A stretch of DNA of 64,000 nt from Cyclaneusma minus (lineage: Eukaryota; Ascomycota; Leotiomycetes; Marthamycetales; Marthamycetaceae), in contig JAKZHN010000030.1 in assembly GCA_037179335.1 (NCBI GenBank), positions 186,001 through 250,000 of the forward strand, read 5' to 3'. Within the stretch, counting starts at the first letter, position 1, and each line of letters begins with the position of its first letter. The translations under genes were made by a program, and so were the position numbers. Below, piece after piece: positions 15,291-27,058 of the stretch. A model generated the notes under the pieces. That model was given only the letters and a program-made list of their open reading frames with translations, was not told the origin of the DNA and did no database searches.

Positions 15291-15996
15291 GCAGAGCCGC
15301 GAAAGAGCTGCGGGTGCGGGTCATCGGCTGTTATACTCTCGACTGGAACGGAGTACGTGTACGAATATGAGGCTCACGGCGTTCGGATGGATTGATATCC
15401 CGGGACGTGCTTGAGCTCCTGGGATCGCCATGGGAATCCCGGAGCGGAACGGGAAGCCTAGCTTGGCGATTGCCGACTGACTCGATTCGGTTCTTCCAAC
15501 TTCTGCCCGTGGCCCAACTGTTGATTCCAAAAGTCGGTCTGCCACATGTGGATACATGATACGACCGGCAGGTTTTCGATATGCAATTGTGGCTGAAGCG
15601 GACGTTGACGTTGACGGCTGGGTTGATGCGTGGCAGGCTAAGCTTTTCTCGGTTCCACCTGCCGCCGCTGCCAAGATTCTTACCCTGGCGATCCCTGCCC
15701 CGGTCGCCCACGGCCAATAGCTGCCCGGAGCGCCGGATTCTAGACGCTGCCTTGCCCCTCCATGCCCGAGCTCCCACCGTGCTGTTACCTGTATAAAACA
15801 GCTGCCAGTGGTAAACGCACGTTTCGTCTTCTGCCCTCTCCGTCTCCGCTCCTCTTCCTCTTTGTTCACCTCTCTCAAGATCTATTTCTGAGATCCCTCT
15901 TCAGTCTTCAATCCCTTCTTCCACTTCCCCCATCTTCCTCTCTCAACTCAACTACGTCGCTGAACCCTTCTCTCTGCTTCACTCCAATTGCCCACC
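15291..15996 (+). promoter_or_regulatory. Promoter and leader of glutamate decarboxylase
   Basis: A clear TATA box, TATAAAA at 15792-15798, lies about 200 bases upstream of the ATG. It is followed by a long pyrimidine-rich tract (about 15825-15985), typical of strong fungal promoters around the transcription start. The start codon sits in a good context (CACCATGG). A CT-rich leader of about 150-170 nt is inferred. Confidence 0.55.
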
Positions 15997-17722
15997 ATGG
16001 TTCACCTAGCCTCCATCCCCAACGACGAGGAGGTCAGCAAGGGTATGAGCAATCTTTCCATTGACAGTGGCGATGAAGATGCCTTCACCTCCTCAGTCTA
16101 TGGAACGAAGTTCGCTGCCCAGGACCTTCCTCAGCATGAAATGCCCGAGGGAGAGATGCCCAAGGAGGTGGCCCACCGCTTGATCAAGGACCACTTGAGC
16201 TTGGACGGCAACCCAATGCTGAAGTGAGCTCTCTGGACTGCGACTGTGTCTGCCAATTGCTAATATCTCCCTAGCTTGGCTTCGTTCGTCACTACCTACA
16301 TGGTAAGCACATACTTTACATACCTCTAGCTATATACGCTTGTAGCACTTTCTAACATACTTGTGATCTTCTAGGAGAAAGAAGTCGAGGAACTGATGGC
16401 CGACTCCCTGTCCAAGAACTTCATCGACTACGAAGAATACCCCCAATCCGCCGACATCCAAAACCGCTGCGTCAGCATGATTGGCCGCCTCTTCAACGCC
16501 CCTACCAGCGGCGAAGACGAAACGCCCGTAGGAACCAGCACAGTCGGCTCGTCCGAAGCTATCATGCTCGGTGTCCTGGCTATGAAGAAGCGCTGGCAGA
16601 ACAAGCGAAAGGCCGAGGGCAAGCCTTGCGACAAGCCCAACATCGTCATGAACTCGGCTGTGCAGGTCTGCTGGGAGAAGGCCGCGAGATACTTCGAGGT
16701 CGAGGAGAAGTATGTCTACTGCACTGAGGATCGATACGTTATTGATCCTGAAGAAGCCGTTAAGCTGGTTGATGAGAACACGATTGGTATTTGTGTTATT
16801 CTGGGCACTACTTACACGGGAGAGTATGAGGATGTTAAGGCGATCAATGATCTGCTGGTCAAGAAGAACATGGATACCGTTATCCACGTTGACGCTGCGT
16901 CCGGTGGTTTCGTAGCCCCCTTTGTGTGCCCAGAGCTCGAGTGGGATTTCCGCCTCGAGAAGGTAGTTTCGATCAACACCTCCGGTCACAAGTACGGCCT
17001 GGTAAGTTTTTCTCTCCATTCCCCATCTCCTTCTTGACCCCATATACTAACAAAAACCACAGGTTTACCCTGGTGTAGGCTGGGTCGTCTGGCGTGCCCC
17101 CGAATACCTCCCCAAAGAGCTCGTCTTCAACATCAACTACCTTGGCGCCGACCAAGCCTCCTTCACACTCAACTTCTCCAAAGGTGCGAGCCAGGTCATT
17201 GCACAATACTACCAGCTCGTGCGCTTGGGAAAGAAAGGCTACCGCAGCATTATGCACAACATAACCCGCACCGCCGACTACCTCTCCGCCTCCCTCGCCG
17301 AGCTCGGATTCATCATCATGTCGCAAAGCCACGGCCGCGGCCTCCCGCTCGTTGCATTCCGTCTCGACCCCGCCAAGAACAAACACTACGACGAATTTGC
17401 CATTGCACACCAATTGCGTAGTCGTTCGTGGGTCGTGCCGGCTTACACCATGGCACCGCATGCGGGTGAGCTGAAGATGTTGCGAGTGGTGGTGCGTGAG
17501 GATTTCAGCAAGAGTAGGTGCGATCAGTTGCTGAATGATATCAAGTTGTGCTTGGGCGTGCTGGATGATCTGGACAAGAAGCAGATTGAGCAGCAAAGCG
17601 AGCATATTAAGCAGACTAATACGCATGGGCATAAGCTGAAGGCGAAGCAGCATGGTAATCATTACAAGGGCGAGAAGCACAGTCTGCAAGGCAAGACTGG
17701 CAAAACTCATGCTGTGTGTTGA
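15997..17722 (+). CDS. Glutamate decarboxylase (PLP-dependent)
   Basis: Converts L-glutamate to GABA and CO2, the entry step of the cytosolic GABA shunt. Four exons: 15997-16223, 16275-16302, 16375-17001 and 17063-17722. All introns are GT-AG and phases close exactly, giving 513 aa, close to eukaryotic GADs. Group II decarboxylase marks include TSTVGSSEA near residue 145, HVDAASGG for the cofactor-ring Asp, and the Schiff-base lysine in SGHKYG (K291). Exon 2 is only 28 nt. The C-terminal tail after about residue 465 is Gln/Lys/His-rich and recalls the variable tails of fungal GADs; I see no clear Trp-Lys calmodulin-binding signature. The ATG at 15997 is the first in a good context. Long antisense frames across this gene are composition shadows. 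Confidence 0.95.
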
Positions 17723-18335
17723 GGACATGCATACACTTTGCGATGACTTTCTACGATGGATGGATTTGCGGGAGATGGGAAAAAGAAATCAGGGAATCCC
17801 CAAACTGGGTGATAGGTAGACTACAGAATACAATGGCTTTTCTACAAGACTTTGTCATAATCTGATGCCCCGCACTTGGCCCGCATCCCCGTGGCGTGCA
17901 CGGACGGGCGATCTTGCTCCACTCCGAGGGAAGGGTGAAATACATGTATGTTGAGGCTCTACGGGCCCTTCTCCGTGAAAGTTAAAATCTCTCAAGTCAA
18001 CGGTTCCTGGAACGGAATGGAACGTCCGACATGCCAAACATCCACGGACGAGAACAAACGGCAACTTACATGGTAGCATCACGATTGACCCTTGGTGAAA
18101 GTCTTGGTTCCAGGATTCCGAAATGCCGTGACTTTCAATTTTATTGTAATATGAACATTATGCGATGCGCGATGGCCTGCGTCATACCAAAGATCGGGCG
18201 GACGAACCGGAACTATGCCATGATGGTGAAGGCAAGTCCATGCTACTAGTACTAGCCCCAGCACACCTCCAAAACTACCTATGTATGCTGGCTCGCACTG
18301 TCCTTGCTATTGCATTGGATGTCAACTCTCGCAAC
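17723..18335. other. Intergenic, GAD 3' end and trehalase upstream
   Basis: About 610 bases of balanced composition with no coding signal. It should hold the GAD terminator and the acid trehalase promoter. I could not pick a TATA box or a defined operator with confidence. Confidence 0.5.
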
Positions 18336-21300
18336 ATGTATTTGAAGACCTCAACCTTGTGGCTCGCGCTGTGGAGTTGTTCGCTGGTACTTGGAAAGAC
18401 CGACTTCTCGGTCATCACGGGAAACCTTTCAACATGGGACCAACATGACTGGTCGATCACTGCGACGAACTTCATTCCCGGGCAATTCCAATCCCGCCTG
18501 TCTCTTTCCAATGGGTGAGATTTTTACTATTCCTCCTTCCAACCACTAGCCAAAGTGCTGACACAATATCAGCTATGTTGGCGCCTCTGTTGCCGCGGCA
18601 GGTCCATTTTTTGAGCGAGATGTCAACCAGACAGACCCCGATGGTCCTCGGCCGATCAACGGCTGGCCATTGTTCGACGAAAGAATCGCTTTCTCTACCA
18701 TCAGCGGCTTCTTTGACGTCCAGCCGAATGCCACTGGAAGTAACTATCCATGGCTAAACCAATATGGCTGGGAAAGCTTTATTGCTGGAATTCCTCATTC
18801 AACAGCTATCATTTTCTCGTTCGGTGAAACCTATCTCGACGCCACCGTCAAGAACACCACAATCTCAGACTACAAGCAGAAGCTGTCCATGAAAAGTGGG
18901 ATCACGACATGGTCTTACACCTGGACCCCAGAAGACCTGGATAACCACTTTAACATCACATACACTGCCATCTTCTCAAGGAAGCGCCCAAATGTCATTG
19001 CCGTTTCTGCAAGTATCACGCCAGCCAAGGATGTCAAAGGCACTGTCACCGATCTCTTAGATGGAAGGAGTGCAGTTCGGACTTTCGCAGCAGACTCCGG
19101 TCTGGACAACGAGACGAGCATTTTCTCAGCCGTCCATCCAGACGGTCTTCCAAACATCACAACCATCGTAGTCTCAACCGCAAATTTCTCCAACGCCTAC
19201 ACAGACATTTCCTCTCGAGCACCCGCTTCCGGACCCTATGTACCCGCAAATGACAGCACCATCGGCCAGTCTTTCGACATCAGTCTCAAAGCACATGAAA
19301 CCGCCGTATTCTACAAATACATCGGTGTTGCTTCCACGGACAAGTTTTCTGCTCCCCGCGGAACTGCTTGGGAAGAAGCTACGAGTGCTTATGATGCTGG
19401 ATGGGAGTCGTTGGTTGCTGAGCATGAGGAAGCTTGGGGCGAGATTATGACAGAGGATGCGGTTGAGAATTTTACGGATCCGAAGACGGGGGTTCTTCCT
19501 GAAGATCCGGTAGTGCAGGCTCTGCAGGTTGCTTCTGTGGCAAATATGTTTTATTTGTTGCAGAATATGCAGCCTGATGGAAGTGATCTGAATGATAACT
19601 CGATCGCGGTTGGGGGCTTGGCTTCGGACTCTTATGCAGGTAAGGAGTTTGTGGGAAGCTCTAGAGTTTGGGCAATTTTCCAGGGGTACGAGGCAAATTC
19701 TGACGGATGCTCGGGTTCTAGGTCTGATCTTTTGGGATGCGGATTACTGGATGGTGAGTCGAGGAATATCCCTTTGTGACATCGGTTTGGACTGCATTCC
19801 CGAATTATGAAGTCAGGAGCCTGAGCACATGGTGCCCAAGAAACGCTTCCAGGCTTTGAGGCCGAGTTCCTGAAACTTGACCACTCTTCTTTCCCTTCTC
19901 GAGAACACGCTGATCGAAAGTATATATATAGGCTCCTGGACTAAACATCCGCTTTCCGGAATACGCGAAACAGATAAGCAACTTCAGGATGAAACAGCAT
20001 GAGCAGTCCCTTGCAAATGCTGCTTTCAACGGGTATCCAGATGGCAGCTCACTCTATTCCTGGACGTCGGGGAGGTATGGCAACTGCACGGTGAGTCTTA
20101 AAGTCCAGCTCAAGTGTTTTTTCCCTCATCTACCAGTGGAAGAATCACGATAACATGCGCCATATCGGCTTGGCTGTAAGTCCGTTCTTGATACATTGCT
20201 GACATTCTCACCGTAGGGAACTGGGCCATGTGTGGATTATGAGTATCACCTCAATTATGACATTGCGTTCAACCTAATCCAGCTCCTGAACGTCACCAAT
20301 AACCAGACCTGGTTCGAGAACGGACCTGCACAAATTATCAAAAGTACAGCTATGATGACCAGTGAACTGCTGTCATACAACTCCACTACAAAGACTTATT
20401 GGATTCGCAACATGACTGATCCTGACGAATATGCAGTAAGTCTTCCATAAGGTATCTAAAGATCCACTACTACATGAATGACTGACTTCTGCAGAACAAT
20501 GTGGACAACGGAGCTTTCACGATTGCGTCAGCGTCAAATCTCTTGACAATTGCAAATGCACTGCAAGTTCAACAAGGCCTTCTTTCCAACAAGACATGGG
20601 AAGACCAGGGCGCCAACATCGAGTTTCCAAGAGCTGCCTCGAATATCACTAAGGAGTTCCAAACGATGAATAACTCGGTTGTTGTCAAGCAAGCTGACGT
20701 CGTTCTGCTGACTTATCCGCTCAACTTCAACACTTACGAGTACGATGACTCTAAGAAACTCTTGGATCTCGATTACTACTCGAACAAGCAGTCCCCAGAT
20801 GGACCTGCGATGACTTACAGTGTCTTTGCTGTCGATGCCAACGCCTTGTCGCAGAGTGGGTGTGCTGCATACACCTACACGCTCAATGCATTTCTCCCCT
20901 ATCTGCGAGCTCCATGGTATCAGTTTTCCGAACAGCAAGACGACGATGTGACCACTAATGGTCAGTCTTCCTCCTTTGTTCTCAATTTCCCTTCCCTCTA
21001 CTAACACTTCCTTCTTTCCAGGCGGCACCAATCCAGCCTTCCCCTTCCTAACCGGCCACGGCGGCGCCAACCAAGTAGCCCCCTTCGCCTTCCTCGGCCT
21101 CCGCACCGACCTCCCAATCCTCACAATCTCCCCCTCTCTTCCCCCTCAAATCCCCTACCTCCGCCTCCGCACTATCTACTACGCTGGCGCCGGTCTCTCC
21201 GTTTCCATGAACACCACTCACACAACCATCACTCGCCTCGACACAAGCTCTCATCCCTCTCTCACCGACCAATATTCCGACACCAGCATGCCCATCGCTG

Positions 21301-21902
21301 TAACCAATTCCTCCTCATCCTCAAACAATTTAACGTATCTAATCGACATCAACGAAACTCTCACCATCAAGAATCGCGAGTACTCGCATGTGCTGGCTAC
21401 GCCGGGTAATTTGCTCCAGTGCTCACCAGTGACGAGTAGTGATTTGTATGCTGCTGGACAGTTCCCCGAGGCGGCAGTTGACGGCGCGACGGCGACATCC
21501 TGGCAGCCGGTAGACCACTCGAGCGCTACACTTGTCGTAAACATGAGCAGCGTGCCTGCGCAGCGCATAAAGGGCGTACAGTTTTATTGGGGCTCGAGAC
21601 CGCCGCTTTCGGTAAAGGTTGTTTTGAGTAATGAGACGGATGTTAGTGTGAGTAGTAAGAGTGGGATGCAGGTGATTGATGTGGGCGATGTGAAGCCGAG
21701 CTTGCCGTATGATGAGACGGCAAGTGCGCAGGGGGCGATGGATATTGAGCCTGCGAGGGGGAATGAGACGGTGTTTTTGGTGGGTTCGGGAGAGAGTGTG
21801 TGGAGCGGGAAGTATGCGTATTTGGAGGTGACGGGGTGTTGGGAGCAGGATGGGGACGGGGCGACGGTGGGGGAGTTTGTGCTGTTGGGGATGGGGGAGT
21901 GA
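18336..21902 (+). CDS. Acid trehalase, GH65 family
   Basis: Hydrolyses trehalose to two glucose units outside the plasma membrane or in the vacuole. Seven exons: 18336-18514, 18573-19639, 19722-19753, 19932-20090, 20217-20435, 20495-20960 and 21022-21902. Introns are all GT-AG and phases agree, giving 1000 aa, typical for fungal acid trehalases. ATG 18336 starts a signal peptide (basic residue, hydrophobic stretch, cut probably after VLG). Many N-x-S/T sites fit a secreted glycoprotein. Family marks are FWDADYWM (residues 419-426), YSWTSGRYGNCT and GPCVDYEYH, whose Glu488 is the predicted general acid. The C-terminal third holds the GH65 beta-sandwich region, rich in acidic and Val/Ser residues. 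Intron 4 contains a possible 39-nt in-phase exon (see findings). Related to Aspergillus TreA/AthA and yeast Ath1 by motif recognition only. Confidence 0.93.
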
Positions 21903-22365
21903 TGGAAAGGAGGTTAGTTGAGGTCATGGGAAGATGATGATTAGAAATGGATGCATATCATGATTCATGAAACGATATTCCAATATCATTGCAATGCTGT
22001 TCAGAGACAGAATACGTGAGACATCGAAATGTCTCGAAAGCCGAAATGCTTCTCAGAGGCGAGCTAGAGGAGTCGACTTGGGACCTCTCTGTCGCTCCCA
22101 TGGTCGTCTGTTGTTTCTGTTGTTACCGCCGATTGGGAGAAGCAAGTTGATGTGAACCCCTCCTGGCCGCTTACGTCAGCAAGGCTAGCAAGGTTGCTTC
22201 TGACGCGGGGCCGATAAGCCGATAGGCAGCTGCCCGGAACGCTCTGGAAGTATGACCTTTGTCTTGCACTCCTACCTCCTGCCTCAACGCCATCACCCTT
22301 CCCAAAAGCTGCACCCATATCATTCCATCATCTCAGCCCCCGAAACCACACAAAAATCCGCCAGA
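21903..22365. other. Intergenic, trehalase 3' end and ATG3 upstream
   Basis: 463 bases of balanced DNA. The frame of ATG3 is open upstream to about 22252, but the residues there do not look like an Atg3 N-terminus, so the CDS start is placed at 22366. No obvious TATA box. Confidence 0.5.
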
Positions 22366-23500
22366 ATGAATCTCCTCCACAGCGCTCTCGACAAGGTCCG
22401 CGACCAGTGGGCTCCCATCAGCCACAACTCCACCTTCCGCAAAACCGGCCAAGTCACACCCGAAGAATTCCTTGCCGCGGGCGACTACATGGTTTACCGT
22501 TTCCCGACGTGGTCTTGGGCTGATGCTGAGCCGGCTAGTCGTCGGGTGCCTTATCTGCCGGCGGGGAAACAGTTTTTGGTTACCAGGGGTGTGCCGTGCT
22601 ATCGGAGGCTGGATGAGCACTTTGCGGGTGATGCGGGGGAGGCGGAAACCATGGTTGGGGATGGTGAAGGCTTCCGTAAAGAAGGAAGTGCGGGAGATGA
22701 TGATGATGGGTGGTTGAGGACGGGGGGTTTGTCGGAGAGTGGAGTGAAGAGGGTGAGGGATGTGAGGGAGGTGGATGATAGTGGAGAGATGGGGGATGCG
22801 GTGGACGAGGAGGATGACATTCCGGATATGGAGGATGAAGAGGATGACGAGGAGGCCATTATCAGGGATACGAGGGCTACTGGGACTTCTGCGCCCTTAC
22901 GAACATACACGCTCTACATTACATATACTCCTTACTATCGGACCCCGCGTCTCTACCTCTCCGGCTATCTCCCGAACGGCCAACCCCTTGATCCCCACTT
23001 GATGATGGAAGACATCGTCGGTGACTACAAGGACAAGACCGTCACACTCGAAGACTTCCCCTTTTTCGCCAATAACATTAAGATGGCCTCGGTGCATCCC
23101 TGCAAGCATGCCAGCGTCATGAAAACGCTGCTTGACCGTGCTGATGGCGCACTCAAGATCCGTCGCGAGAAGCTCAAGAACGCAAAAGCAGGTACTACTA
23201 GTGATGTAGGCATGGAAGGGCTTGTGGATGACATGGGCAAGACCGGAATCGTGGACAAAAAGGGCTTTGCTGAGGGAGCGAAAGCGGGCGCCTCCGGCAA
23301 CGATGAGTGGGAAGTGCTGCCTAGTGACACAGAAGGCGGTGATGACGAGGTGGCGATCCGCGTGGATCAGTATCTCGTCGTGTTTTTGAAGTTTATGGCT
23401 TCTGGTAAGTGCTTCCTACAGCTGCAAGACAAGGCCTCCTGTACTAACGCGCTTTCTAGTTACCCCTGGCATCGAGCATGATTACACGATGGGTGTTTAA
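22366..23500 (+). CDS. ATG3: Autophagy-related E2-like enzyme Atg3
   Basis: Transfers Atg8 to phosphatidylethanolamine, the E2 step of autophagosome membrane conjugation, in the cytosol at the forming phagophore. Two exons, 22366-23404 and 23460-23500; the 55-nt intron splits a Val codon (phase 1). Product 359 aa, within the fungal size range. The N-terminus has the amphipathic Atg3 helix (MNLLHSALDKVRDQW). An acidic linker rich in Asp/Glu (about residues 140-175) is the flexible region known to bind partners. The E2-like fold follows with YTPYYRTPRLYLSGY and the catalytic HPC motif (Cys246) in ASVHPCKHA. The C-terminus ends FMASVTPGIEHDYTMGV, as expected for the family. The second exon encodes only the last 13 residues plus the shared Val, so a simple frame scan would misread the end. 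Confidence 0.95.
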
Positions 23501-24011
23501 GAGCAGCATCGACGTCCGTCTTTCGTTAGCATTATTGGGAACTAAGCATGGCCCGGGACATTAGAGCGAGGTCTGCGGGAACTGGGAGGCGTTATTTTTC
23601 CGGTCGCTACGAGAAACATGGCGCCTTAGCGAATGCTTCTTCATGAGGAATGCCACTGGATGCCTTTTTATACGTTGCTCAGAACCATTCCACAGAAGCG
23701 TTCCTCGAATACACGAACACAGTAGCACTTAAACTGAACAATGTCTCCGGGGTTCCAATATCAGGAGATTCTTGGGTGAGGTTGCAAAGTCTGATTTTCA
23801 TTTCAACCCATCCGACTCCACCGGTCACCCGTTTTCTTCATAAAAAGCCGCAAGGTGCCGGTCTACAGGCACAGATAACTCTATCAACGTTCAATATTAA
23901 TGTTAGAAAACAGGGGAACAGTTGAATCACAGGCATAGCGCGTGCTATTTGGGGACAGTTTGCTTGGCTTAGTGGCTGAAGAAAGAAGGAGCTCTCACCT
24001 CCCATTCACCT

Positions 24012-24023
24012 GGGGGGGGGGGG
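24012..24023. repeat. G12 homopolymer
   Basis: Twelve consecutive G residues. No function is claimed; the length may vary or be misread. Confidence 0.8.
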
Positions 24024-24057
24024 AACGAAAGGCAAAACAAAAGTACCAATCGGTTCA

Positions 24058-24150
24058 CCTTTCCCCTGAGAATTGAACCCAGACGACGCAGAAATGTACC
24101 CCACAGCATACGCTAAAAATGGGAACCATACCCTTAGACTAGGAGTCCTA
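24058..24150 (-). pseudogene. tRNA-like relic
   Basis: On the minus strand, 24066-24082 folds as a good T-arm (5-bp stem with one G-U, 7-base loop TTCAATT). Further upstream on that strand a D-arm-like stretch (TAGTCTAAGGGTATGG) and a possible 5-bp stem resembling an anticodon arm occur in the right order. The spacing is too long (extra bases in the anticodon and variable regions), and the acceptor stem pairs over only about four positions. It looks like a decayed or intron-containing tRNA rather than a working one. No anticodon can be named. Confidence 0.3.
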
Positions 24151-24566
24151 AGATAAGTCAAGAGTAGGTTGTTCAGCACGAGAAGATTTGGCCAACTGGT
24201 GTTTAGGTATGTACTTACTTCCCATACCTTCAGTTCCCCCGCCAGCGCCCTCAGCAGCGATGACGAGCCAGGAGGAGAGCTCTTCTTATGGGTCTAACTA
24301 CAAATGGTTGGTACCTAACCATAACGGAGAGCTTCAATAGCTCAAAGGGGCACGGAGCGGCTAGCAAATTCCATGTGGTTCCATGGCCAAAAACCTAGTG
24401 CACTACTCTTATCATTTCTCGTCTCTCAAAGTATATATATTGCTCCTTCGTTATAAAACGTCAAATCCCGTAGAACAGCGCTGTCCACCGGTATATGTAT
24501 CAGCGTCCCAGCATAGTCTGTCAACCTTGGTTTCTAACATGGGTTAATAGGGCACGCGTTTCTATT

Positions 24567-24589
24567 AAGGATTAGCAGCGCAGCCGAAG
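24567..24589 (+). repeat. Left TIR with AAGG duplication
   Basis: AAGG at 24567-24570 is followed by the 19-bp repeat ATTAGCAGCGCAGCCGAAG. The reverse complement is present without mismatch at 54867-54885. Similarity between the two ends stops after the 19th base. Confidence 0.75.
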
Positions 24590-24607
24590 GCAGAGAAACG
24601 GAAATTT

Positions 24608-24625
24608 CCGGGGGCCAGCCCCCGG
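24608..24625. repeat. GC-rich perfect hairpin near left end
   Basis: Eight-base arms CCGGGGGC and GCCCCCGG are separated by two bases. The hairpin lies 19 bases inside the left inverted repeat, in the small stretch that has escaped AT conversion. It may be part of the element's subterminal end structure; this is inference from position. Confidence 0.6.
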
Positions 24626-24662
24626 ACCCCCGTAATTGCTGCGCGACGGTATTTATATTTAT

Positions 24663-24895
24663 AAAAATGCTGCTAAAAACGCTGCTAGAAATTTGCTAGA
24701 AATATTGCTTAAAATCTATTAGAAATACTATTTAAAATACTGCTAAAAATTTGCTCAAAATATACTAGAAATATTGCTAAAAATACTGCTAAAAACCTAT
24801 TAAAAATGCTGCTAAAAACCTGTTAAAAATGCTGCTAAAAACCTGTTAAAAATGCTGCTAAAAACCTGCCAAAAATGCTGTTAAAAATTTATTTA
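24663..24895. repeat. Degenerate tandem repeat, about 21-bp unit
   Basis: About ten imperfect copies of a unit resembling AAAATGCTGCTAAAAACCTGT. The best-preserved copies are at about 24790-24870. A related, more decayed array lies at 30829-31050. Its position beside the left inverted repeat fits subterminal repeats of a transposon. Confidence 0.7.
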
Positions 24896-25041
24896 AAATG
24901 TATTTATTAATTAAGAATAACAAAGGCAATATTATTATTTTTTACTCTTATTGCGGATTTGGGTCAAATAACGTTCCGGAAGTTATTAAATAACGTAATT
25001 AATAAACATTTAATATTTTGATTTTATCAATATATATAACG

Positions 25042-25099
25042 ATTTATGAACGGTGCTTTAGGGCGCTATTTAGGTCGAATTAAAGCATCGTTTATAAAT
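25042..25099. repeat. Imperfect inverted repeat
   Basis: Nineteen-base arms at 25042-25060 and 25081-25099 with two mismatches, both transitions of the RIP type, and a 20-base loop. Confidence 0.65.
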
Positions 25100-27024
25100 T
25101 ATTATATAACTACGTTAATTAAGATTTAATTTATATAATGCGTATTTTATAGCATTTTTTAAACATTTATTTACTAATAATAAGCCATTAATAAATAATG
25201 CCGTTTTAGCTTTGTATTACGGTCACGGGTGGCATTAAAAAATCAACCCTGGTCCCTTTCCAAATCGAATTTTTAATTTTGAAATAAAATTTAATTTAAT
25301 GCCATTTTATTTAATACCACCTTTATTACCGGTACGCTAAAACGCTTTTATAAGCTTTATAATTATTTGGAATAATAAAGATTTTTAAGCTATTAATAAT
25401 ACGGGTTCAAAAGCATTATAAAATAATTAAGATTTTTTATTTTATAAATATAAATTTAATAGCAATATAAATATTATATATATGTAAATAAATTAGTGAT
25501 TATATAATATTAATTATAAATATATAATATTAGAATATATAATTGTAAATATTTAAATAATTATATTTAAGCGATTATATTTAAATATTTATAATTACGG
25601 GCATTATAAAAATTATAATACAAATAGGTAAATAGGTAAATAAATAGGTAAAAAATGCCATTTTATTTGCTTTTATTACAATTACCTAGGTAGCTATAAA
25701 TCCAAAGCTATAATTCCCGAAAACCTAAATAATTTATTATAATTTATAGCTGTAATTTACTAAAAGCCAAGCAAGCAATATCAACCAAATTTTTATTGTA
25801 AATAATAAAGAAAAAAGCGCAAAAAAGCAATAATATAAATTAGTAAAAATAATAAAAATAATAATAATAATAATAATAATAGAATAAAGCATTCTCCTTT
25901 TTACATTTTTTTTAACCGCTTTTATATTAATGGCATTCTTTTTTAAATATAAAGCTGGCTTTTTGCAGCTAATTTTAATTATAATATTTTAATAATTAGC
26001 AGGCTTTTGCATAGCGATATAATTGGATAACGGGCAATATTAGGCTTTTTATTAGGCTTTAATCCGATATTAAAACCAAATTTTTATTTTTTAAAAACAA
26101 ATTAAAAAAAATTAAATATATTGGTAATTTGGATTAAAATCCAAATTTCTTAGCTATTAATAGCAAAGCTATTAAAATAATTAGCAAATGCAATAAAAAA
26201 ACGAAAATTGGTTTTAACATAATAAAAATATTAAATAGGCGTTTTGTTATACTAAGATATAAGGCTAAATAAATTTTATTTTCTATAAAAAATTTTATTT
26301 TCGTTTTGCAGCCGGTATATATTATTATTAAGCTAATTAATTTTATTAAATTGGTATTAATCAATATTATTTTTAAATATTTAAGCCTTTAAAATAATTT
26401 TATATAAAAAGCAATAAGCAAAGCAATTAATATTAATTTGCTAATTTAATTATTGTTAAAGCTTTAATTATTAATAGTAAAAATTAGGCGGAAAAATAAT
26501 ATTATTAATAAAAGCGATTTTAGCATATTTAATAATATAAATAAATTTATTAAAATTATTATTTAATTTGGTTAAATTGTTTTTTAATTATTAATAAACG
26601 GATATTAAATGCATAATAAATAAAAGTTTATAATATTAATAAAAAATAATAGCAAAATTGGGCTTAGGCTAGAACTGCTAAAATAAAATCAATTCTTTTA
26701 TAATTTTTTAAATAACAGCGGTATATATTATTAATATTATATTTAGACTAATAGTGCGGTTTTTAGCCTATTTATTATTTTTATTAAATATAATATTGCA
26801 AATACCAAAAGTTTCATTTTTATTATATAAAGCAATATTATTTTTAATTAATATTTTATTATAACTGGTAAAACTCTGCTTTTTAGCATTTAAAATAATA
26901 TTGGCTTTAATAAAATTTTTATTAAATGCCTTTAATACCGTAACTTTTTCCCAAAGTTTTTTTATAATATTGGATTTAATATTAAAAGCCTTATAAAATA
27001 AAATAAAAATATAAAAAAACTGGC

Positions 27025-27025
<1 letters not shown>

Positions 27026-27058
<33 letters not shown>
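27026..27058. repeat. ATT microsatellite, 11 copies
   Basis: Eleven uninterrupted ATT triplets. On the minus strand it reads as a false poly-Asn tract. Confidence 0.85.

Larger units (their letters stand above)
23501..24566. other. Intergenic margin before the AT-rich unit
   Basis: About 1.1 kb of balanced composition. A 91-aa frame at 23650-23925 has no family features and is probably not coding. The region carries a 12-base G run and a tRNA-like relic, listed separately. The first AT-rich unit begins immediately to the right at 24571. Confidence 0.45.

Noticed and set aside
16330..17728. Long minus-strand open frames (237 and 251 codons) opposite glutamate decarboxylase
   Set aside because: They are shadows of a codon-biased gene. 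The plus strand carries all the family motifs and consistent splice sites.
23650..23925. 91-aa frame after ATG3
   Set aside because: No recognisable family, no splice context and no link to a neighbour; length is within chance for this composition.
24663..24895. CRISPR-like array
   Set aside because: The repeats are contiguous and degenerate with no unique spacers, and the genome is eukaryotic.
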